Shown here: piece after piece, positions 58,774-64,000 of the stretch | Numbering within the stretch: position 1 is the first letter of the stretch | Layout: each line of letters begins with the position of its first letter | Assembly (NCBI RefSeq): GCF_001642995.1 | Contig: NZ_LOHS01000089.1 | Location: forward strand, 95,758 to 159,757 | DNA length: 64,000 bases | Direction: 5' to 3' | Source of the DNA: Streptomyces jeddahensis | GTDB taxonomy: Bacteria; Actinomycetota; Actinomycetes; Streptomycetales; Streptomycetaceae | Translations under genes and position numbers: made by a program | The notes under the pieces: generated by a model | What the model saw: only the letters and a program-made list of their open reading frames with translations | Database searches by the model: none | Told to the model about the DNA's origin: nothing

Positions 58774-59899
58774 CACCGGCAAGCTGCTGCATCACCGCAC
58801 CGAGGGTCCGGCCACCGCTCCCCCGCTGATCCTCGGCCCCTCGCTCGGCACGTCGACCGCGCTGTGGGACGACGTGGCCCCCGAACTGGCCGTCACCCAC
58901 CGCGTCATACGCTGGGACCTGCCCGGCCACGGCGGCTCCCCCGCCGACCTGATCGGCCCCGGCGCCACGGTCGGCGATCTGGCGGACCTCGTCCTCTCGC
59001 TCGCCGAGTCGCTCGGCATCGACCGCTTCGCGTACGCCGGGGTGTCGCTCGGCGGGGCCGTCGGCCTGCATCTGGCCGTGCACCATCCCGAGCGCGTTGC
59101 GAGCCTGGCCGTGATCTGCTCGTCCTCCCACTTCAACGGGCGAGCGCCCTGGGAGGAGCGTGCCGCACTCGTACGCCGCGAGGGCCTGGAAACTCTCGCG
59201 GAGAACGCGCCGACCCGCTGGTTCACACCCGGCTTCACCGTGCCCGCCCTGGTCGAGGACCACCGCACCGCGGCCCCGGACGCGTACGCCGCGTGCTGCG
59301 ACGCACTCGCCGCGTACGACATCCGCGACGAGCTGTCCTCGATCAGCGCGCCGACTCTGCTGATCGCGGGCCGCGAGGATCCGGCGACTCCGCCCGCCCA
59401 TCTGCGCGAGATCGCCGACGCGGTGACCGGCTCCACGCTCGTCGAGCTCCCCGGCGCCTCGCACCTCGCCCCCGCCGAGCGGCCCGAAGCCGTACTCACG
59501 GCTCTGCGGGCGCACTTCGCCGGCGATGCCGAGCGGGGTGTGCGCGTGCGCCGCGAGGTGCTCGGGGACGCGCACGTGGACCGCGCCCAGTCGCGGACGA
59601 CCGGCTTCACGGCCCGTTTCCAGGACTTCATCTCGCGCTACGCATGGGGCGAGATCTGGACGGACCCCACCCTGACGCGCCGCGAGCGCAGCCTGATCAC
59701 CATGACGGCGCTGGTCGCGCACGGTCATTACGACGAGCTGGCGATGCATGTGCGGGCGGCCCGGCGCAACGGCCTGACGCCCGAGGAGATCGGCGCGGTG
59801 CTGCTGCAGACCGCCGTGTACTGCGGTGTCCCTGCGGCCAACTCGGCGTTCGCGGTGGCTCAGCGGGTGCTGGCCGAGGAGGACGCGGCAGAGTCCTGA
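58760..59899 (+). CDS. pcaL: Fused 3-oxoadipate enol-lactonase and 4-carboxymuconolactone decarboxylase
   Basis: A 379-residue fusion. Residues 1-255 form an alpha/beta hydrolase (PcaD) with HxG-type loop, nucleophile Ser96 in YAGVSLGGAVG and catalytic His in PGASHLAP. From about 265 to the end is the decarboxylase (PcaC; FQDFISRYAWGEIWTDPTL, VAHGHYDELAMHVRAARRNG). It performs two steps: decarboxylation to the enol-lactone and hydrolysis to 3-oxoadipate. TTG 58760 is the start and lies within the second copy of a duplicated junction. Confidence 0.92.
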   Translation: MNTTPTGKLLHHRTEGPATAPPLILGPSLGTSTALWDDVAPELAVTHRVIRWDLPGHGGSPADLIGPGATVGDLADLVLSLAESLGIDRFAYAGVSLGGAVGLHLAVHHPERVASLAVICSSSHFNGRAPWEERAALVRREGLETLAENAPTRWFTPGFTVPALVEDHRTAAPDAYAACCDALAAYDIRDELSSISAPTLLIAGREDPATPPAHLREIADAVTGSTLVELPGASHLAPAERPEAVLTALRAHFAGDAERGVRVRREVLGDAHVDRAQSRTTGFTARFQDFISRYAWGEIWTDPTLTRRERSLITMTALVAHGHYDELAMHVRAARRNGLTPEEIGAVLLQTAVYCGVPAANSAFAVAQRVLAEEDAAES

Positions 59900-59929
59900 C
59901 GCGGTCGGGGCGCTGCGTCTGGACCTCGC

Positions 59930-59969
59930 TGGGGCTCCGCCCCGAGACCGGGCTCGCCCTGAAGGTCTC
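59930..59969. terminator. Bidirectional terminator between pcaL and the LAL gene
   Basis: GGGGC-tcc-GCCCC (59930-59942) followed by a longer stem GAGACC (59944-59949) with GGTCTC (59964-59969). It ends the rightward pca operon and the leftward AAA gene. Confidence 0.65.
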
Positions 59970-60029
59970 GTCGTCCGTCGCCGGACGGGCTGACGTGGCC
60001 CGTCAGGCGATGGACGGCGACTGTCCAGG

Positions 60030-62696
60030 TCAGCGCAGGCCGCGCCCCGTGTCCAGCACCTCCTGAGCGCGGGCGGCCAAGCCGTCGGCGCCGCAGGAGC
60101 GGGCCAGGGTGAGGCCGCGGGTGAGTTCGGCGACCGAGCGGGCCGCTATGCCGTACTCGACGCGGGCCACGGCGTGTTCGTAGGCGCAGGGCGACGCTTC
60201 GAGGTGGGCCGCGGCCTTGGCGTACAGGGTGACGGACCGCTGTCCCTTCTCCAGGGCCGCTTGGCAGCGCAGGGCCTCACCGATCGCCGTGTCGGTGCCG
60301 AACTTCTCGGCCTGGCGCCGTGTTTGGGCGGCGAGGTCGGCCGCGCGTTCGGGATCGTCCATGGCGAGTGCCCGGGCGAGGCAGCACGCCCACGGCGCCA
60401 TGACGGGGTTGTGCAGACCGCGGGCGGCCGCAGCCGCCTCGGCCGCCTCCAACTCGGTCACGCCCTCCTTCGTACGTCCTGAGAGCATCAGGAGGCGGCC
60501 GCGTACGGAATGGGCGTCCGGTACGACGATCGTGGACGGGTAGGGCGGTGCGAAGCCGTAGCGGTCCGCGATCTCCTGGGCCTGGTCGACGTGGCCGCGG
60601 GCCAGCAGCGTGTCGATGAGCATGCAGGCCGCGTCCCAGTGCATGGGCAGGCCGCGCCCGACCTGGTCGGCGAGGCGCAGGCCTTCGCGCAGATACGCCT
60701 CGGCGTCCTTGAGTCGTCCGCGCCTGCGGTGCACATAGCCGACGCCGGCGTGTGCGAAGGCGAGGTGGCCGCCGCTCCACCCGGCGGTCTCGTAGGCGCG
60801 CAGTGCCTCGGTGAACAGGCTCTCGGCACGGTCGATCCGGTCCGCGAACAGGTAGGAGACACCGAGCATGAGGAGGAGTTCGAAGCCCCATTCGTTGTCG
60901 GTCCAGCCGAGACCGGGGGCGAGGCGTCCGTTCTCCAGGGACCGGTCGCAGAGCTCGACGACCACCTCGGCGTTCTCGCCGCGCGTCATCGCGTCGAAGG
61001 CGCGCAGTATCAGCAGGGCGCGTTCGGAGTTGTCGCGGCCGGTGAGGGATCCGGCCAGCTCGGCGAGGCTGCGGGAGCGGCCCGGCGAGTCCTGCTCGCC
61101 GACGTGGATGCCCTCCCACATGTAGTGCATGGCGATCAGCCGCATCCGCTCGGGGCCCGGTTCCAGCCGCGCGGCCTCGTCGTCGACGATGCGGACCGCC
61201 TCTTCCAGCTGGTCGTTGTGGACGAGCGCCTGCGAGAGACGGCACACGGCGTCCACCCGCACGTCGCGTTCCAGGCCGGGCATGCCCAGCGCCTCGCGCA
61301 GGTGGCCGATGGTGGTGGCGGGCGAGGTGAGGAAGGTGGCGCAGCCCAGTTCGTAGAGCACGTGCGCGTGGACGTCCGGCAGCGGTGGCTCCCGCAGGGC
61401 CCGCTCGAGACAGCGGCGGGCCGCGTCCGGTGCGCCCACGGCCAGGTGTTCGCGGGCGGCTTCGCGCATCTGCTCGACGAGTTCCGGGTCGTCGTCCGGG
61501 TGCACTTCGAGGAGGTGCCGGGATGCGGCTGCGGCGCCTCGGCCCGACCGGGTGACCGCCCATGCGGCGCGGCCGTGCATCGCGGTGCGGGTCGCGGGCG
61601 GGATGGACTGGTAGACGGTACTGGCGACCAGGGGGTGGACGAACTCCAGCCGCGTGCTGCCGTCCTGGCTCTGGCCGCCGGTGAGGATACGGGCGGTCCG
61701 CAGGACCTCCGCGCAGCGTTCGGCGTCGTCGTACGCCATCCCGGCGATCGAGGCGGCGAGTTCGAGTGAGATGCCCGTGCCGAGGATCGCGGCGGCCCGG
61801 GCGAACAGGATGGCGTCGGTGCCCAGGGCTTCGATGCGGTCGACGAGGCCGCGGCCGCGGGCCGAGCGGTTGAGCTCACGCAGCTCGGCGGCCGAGGCCT
61901 CGACGGGTTCCAGCTCGCTGTCCTGCACCTTCGCGAGCAGCTCCACCGCCTCGTACGGGTTGCCGCCCGTGACCGCCCAGACCTCGCGGCAGAACGGCGC
62001 GTCGGCGTGCTCGCCGAGCGTGGCGCGGGTGAGACCCGCCGTCGCGTCGGGTGTGAGGGCGTGCAGCACGGTGCGGGGGCGCGCGGCGGCGCCGATGCGC
62101 TCCAGCTGGCGGGCATGTTCGTCGGCGGTGTCGCGCTGCCGGTGGGCGACGACGACGAGCACGGGCAGGTCGTCGAGGCGTTCGGCGAACGCGGCGAGCC
62201 ACTGGAGCGTCTCCTGGTCGGCCCAGTGTGCGTCGTCCACCAGCAGCACGAGCGGCCAGTGGAGGCGGGCGAGGCGGTGGGCCGCGGCGACCAGGCCGTT
62301 CAGCACACCCTGCGGGTCGGCCTGACGGCCCGTCGGCTGGGCGATGCCGAGGGCGGGCCCTGCGATGTCGTACCAGTCGCCCAGGTACTCCCGCGCCTCC
62401 TCCTCGGTCAGTGCGACGAGAGCGGGCTGCAGCAGCTGGCGCAGGACGTTGAAGGGGACGGAGGTGACGGTCTCGCCGCCGCGCGCGGACCAGACGGTGC
62501 AGCGGCCTTCCGCGATGCGGCCGATCTCGGTGAGCAGCGCGGTCTTTCCGATGCCGGCTTCGCCGCTGTAGACGAGGAGGCTGCCGGATGTCGCACCGGA
62601 GTGGAGCGCGTCGACCGTCGCAGCGGCCTCGGCGAGTTCGGCGTCGCGCTCCCAGAGCGGGGCTGGGACGAACCGTCCAGACCGGCCCTGCGTCAT
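60030..62696 (-). CDS. LAL-type AAA ATPase protein lacking the LuxR helix-turn-helix
   Basis: An 888-residue STAND-class protein. Walker A is YSGEAGIGKTALLTE near residue 45 and Walker B is PLVLLVDDAHWAD near 140; the central and C-terminal 500 residues are TPR-like helical repeats (LGVSYLFADRIDRAESLFTEA, AYLREGLRLADQVGRG). LuxR-type LAL regulators normally end in an HTH, but this one stops in VAELTRGLTLARSCGADGLAARAQE with no HTH, and none is seen in the next 130 bp in any frame. It may sense a ligand and act through another protein, or be a truncated regulator. ATG 62696 is used. Confidence 0.85.
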   Translation of the reverse strand: MTQGRSGRFVPAPLWERDAELAEAAATVDALHSGATSGSLLVYSGEAGIGKTALLTEIGRIAEGRCTVWSARGGETVTSVPFNVLRQLLQPALVALTEEEAREYLGDWYDIAGPALGIAQPTGRQADPQGVLNGLVAAAHRLARLHWPLVLLVDDAHWADQETLQWLAAFAERLDDLPVLVVVAHRQRDTADEHARQLERIGAAARPRTVLHALTPDATAGLTRATLGEHADAPFCREVWAVTGGNPYEAVELLAKVQDSELEPVEASAAELRELNRSARGRGLVDRIEALGTDAILFARAAAILGTGISLELAASIAGMAYDDAERCAEVLRTARILTGGQSQDGSTRLEFVHPLVASTVYQSIPPATRTAMHGRAAWAVTRSGRGAAAASRHLLEVHPDDDPELVEQMREAAREHLAVGAPDAARRCLERALREPPLPDVHAHVLYELGCATFLTSPATTIGHLREALGMPGLERDVRVDAVCRLSQALVHNDQLEEAVRIVDDEAARLEPGPERMRLIAMHYMWEGIHVGEQDSPGRSRSLAELAGSLTGRDNSERALLILRAFDAMTRGENAEVVVELCDRSLENGRLAPGLGWTDNEWGFELLLMLGVSYLFADRIDRAESLFTEALRAYETAGWSGGHLAFAHAGVGYVHRRRGRLKDAEAYLREGLRLADQVGRGLPMHWDAACMLIDTLLARGHVDQAQEIADRYGFAPPYPSTIVVPDAHSVRGRLLMLSGRTKEGVTELEAAEAAAAARGLHNPVMAPWACCLARALAMDDPERAADLAAQTRRQAEKFGTDTAIGEALRCQAALEKGQRSVTLYAKAAAHLEASPCAYEHAVARVEYGIAARSVAELTRGLTLARSCGADGLAARAQEVLDTGRGLR

Positions 62697-62892
62697 TCGG
62701 CTACCTCCTGAAGTCGCTGACAACCGCTGTGAACTGCTGAGTCGACGTTCGGATCTCGAGCCTATCCGGAGTAGTGCCGTCGAGGTGAGGAGTCGGTCAG
62801 CTTTCGCCGCTTCGAGGCCAGCGCCTTCCGACACAGGCCCCAGAGCCGCCCCTCTCATGGGGATTTCAGGCAGGGCTCATACTGTGGCGTCC

Positions 62893-63858
62893 ATGACGCA
62901 GGTGACTCCTCCCGGCTGGTATCCCGACCCGGGGCAGACAAGTGACGGTCCCCGCACCGAGCGGTGGTGGGACGGACATGTGTGGACGGATCAGACCCGT
63001 CCTGTGGGATCGGCCGGTGCCTGGGGTCCCCCGGCGCTGCCGCCCGGTGCGCCGCCGTATCCGGCGTACCCCGCGTATCCGGCCAAGTCCCCGCGGCGCG
63101 GCCTGCGTACGGCCATCGGTGCCGGTGCGGCGCTCGCGGTGCTGGCGGGCATCGTCGGCGGTGTCTACGCCCTTACGGCCGACGACGGAGGGGGCGGCCG
63201 TGACCGGGCCGACTCGGCACCGTCGGCTCCCAGCGGGCCAGGTGGACGCGGGGGCGGGCCGGGCGGAGAGAGCGGCGCGCCGCGGGCGCCCGAGTCCGGC
63301 GGACCGTCGGGCGGCCCTCAGCTCGAGGACGGCTATGCGACCGACCTGGCGAGCGGCATCAGCCTGCCCGTTCCGGACGGCTGGACCGGCAAGTCCGGGC
63401 TCGGCGCCGGGGTGACGACGGGGACGTACACGTGCCCGGGCGACACCTCCGAGAAGTGCGTACGCGGCGGGGCGTTCTCGGTGCCTGCCGAGGCGCTGGA
63501 CATCAAGGCGACCAGCGCGGAGGCCGCGGCCAAGGCCGACATCGAGAAGAATGCCGAGCAGTCCTACGGCGGAAAGCTCTACGGCAGGATCACCGCGCAC
63601 GACGAGCTGGTGTCGAAGGCGGTGACGGTGGCAGGCCAGAAGGGTTACCAGGTCCGCTGGAAGGTCGTCACGGCCAAGGGTGACGACGGCTATGTCGAGT
63701 CCCTGGTGTTCCCGTCACCGTCCGACAAGGACAAGCTCGTCGTCGTTCGCTTCGGGATCGACGTCAGCGACAAGGCCCCGAAGGTGTCCGTGATCGATGA
63801 GATCACGAAGGGGATCAAGGCCTTCTCCGGGGGCGGTGGCAACGGGCAGAACGTCTGA
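62893..63858 (+). CDS. DUF2510-domain membrane-anchored protein
   Basis: A 321-residue protein. The N-terminal DUF2510 motif is TPPGWYPDPGQTSDGPRTER plus WWDGHVWTDQTRP. A Pro/Tyr-rich stretch (PPYPAYPAYPAKSP) and one membrane helix (IGAGAALAVLAGIVGGVYAL) follow, then a Gly-rich linker and an extracellular C-terminal domain with a paired Cys (YTCPGDTSEKC). It probably senses or binds something at the cell surface. A TACTGT hexamer ends seven bases before ATG 62893 with no ribosome site, suggesting a leaderless mRNA. Confidence 0.83.
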   Translation: MTQVTPPGWYPDPGQTSDGPRTERWWDGHVWTDQTRPVGSAGAWGPPALPPGAPPYPAYPAYPAKSPRRGLRTAIGAGAALAVLAGIVGGVYALTADDGGGGRDRADSAPSAPSGPGGRGGGPGGESGAPRAPESGGPSGGPQLEDGYATDLASGISLPVPDGWTGKSGLGAGVTTGTYTCPGDTSEKCVRGGAFSVPAEALDIKATSAEAAAKADIEKNAEQSYGGKLYGRITAHDELVSKAVTVAGQKGYQVRWKVVTAKGDDGYVESLVFPSPSDKDKLVVVRFGIDVSDKAPKVSVIDEITKGIKAFSGGGGNGQNV

Positions 63859-63906
63859 GCCCGCCCGGACGCACACCGACGCGGGGCAGCCCTGCGGCGC
63901 ATGAGA

Positions 63907-63947
63907 GGCCGGGCGGGTCTCGCCGCTCTGGAGGGACCCGCCCGGCC
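63907..63947 (+). terminator. Hairpin terminator at the window end
   Basis: Perfect 13-bp arms GGCCGGGCGGGTC (63907-63919) and GACCCGCCCGGCC (63935-63947) with a 15-nt loop, 48 bp after the DUF2510 gene. The last 50 bases of the window show nothing further. Confidence 0.8.
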
Positions 63948-64000
63948 GGGGTCCCCGTCCCCACGGTGCGGCGCGGGCAGGCCGCCGCCCGGCTGTCCGG

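Noticed and set aside
60030..62696. Frameshift explanation for the missing LuxR helix-turn-helix
   Set aside because: All frames between 59900 and 60030 were read by eye and none has an HTH-like stretch, so a simple frameshift near the end does not restore it.

Overview
The window is high-GC actinobacterial chromosome, almost certainly Streptomyces. Support: extreme third-position GC; WhiB-like, SsgA-like, SCO6745-family and LPFR-motif proteins; a hopanoid locus; GTG, TTG and probably CTG starts; and a gene order that, from memory, follows the S. coelicolor SCO6697-SCO6760 region (pca operon, split NHEJ genes, ssgD, fad genes, idi, zitB, hopanoid genes). No rRNA, tRNA, phage, IS element or CRISPR array was recognised.

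Layout. 1-1276: leftward hpnC and the 5' part of hpnD (squalene for hopanoids). 1763-8835: a tightly overlapped leftward unit for what looks like an exported polyol-phosphate glycopolymer or glycolipid. It holds a fused CDP-alcohol phosphotransferase (CTG start), a sugar/polyol-phosphate nucleotidyltransferase, an archaeal-type glycerol-1-phosphate dehydrogenase, a second CDP-alcohol phosphotransferase, a GT2 glycosyltransferase and a teichoic-acid-type ABC exporter. 8836-9196: tandem repeats and a perfect palindrome ahead of galE. 10348-21731: Zn exporter, isopentenyl-PP isomerase, an anti-sigma-type ATPase, a crotonase, paired DJ-1/PfpI proteins (enzyme and AraC-type regulator), an SCO6745-family protein, an LPFR peptide, Tex, an ABC-F ATPase and a SpoU methyltransferase. 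21817-28463: an unknown protein, D-amino-acid oxidase-like and MpaB-like oxidoreductases, an orphan AtpF-like b subunit, an amino acid permease and a MerR regulator.

28677-33333 is a three-gene leftward beta-oxidation operon (racemase, thiolase, multifunctional FadJ). 33531-43427 carries mixed housekeeping and developmental genes: an enoyl reductase-like protein, endonuclease V, YciI, a Rho-N-like protein, SsgD-like, a second ABC-F with a 509-nt leader, a secreted cupin, dimethylargininase, an acyl-ACP desaturase with three phased operators, a Wbl protein and a VOC protein. 43520-45697 is a divergent split NHEJ module (LigD-type polymerase and ATP-dependent ligase). 45791-51147 has a secreted vanadium haloperoxidase, then a monooxygenase plus ABC uptake operon for an organosulfur-type nutrient, with a good TTGACC-17-TAACTT promoter and long leader.

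52632-59899 is the protocatechuate branch of the beta-ketoadipate pathway: pcaV (MarR) divergent from pcaIJFHGBL. This operon is overlapped almost throughout, and two of its junctions (pcaH/pcaG and pcaB/pcaL) carry tandem duplications of the translation start region. The second duplication creates a seven-codon relay ORF. 60030-62696 is a LAL-type AAA protein that lacks the expected LuxR helix-turn-helix; 62893-63858 is a DUF2510-type membrane-anchored protein.

Recurring themes are short tandem duplications in coding and junction DNA, apparently leaderless starts, and overlapping 4-bp stop/start junctions. All functions are read from sequence and family knowledge; no database search was run.
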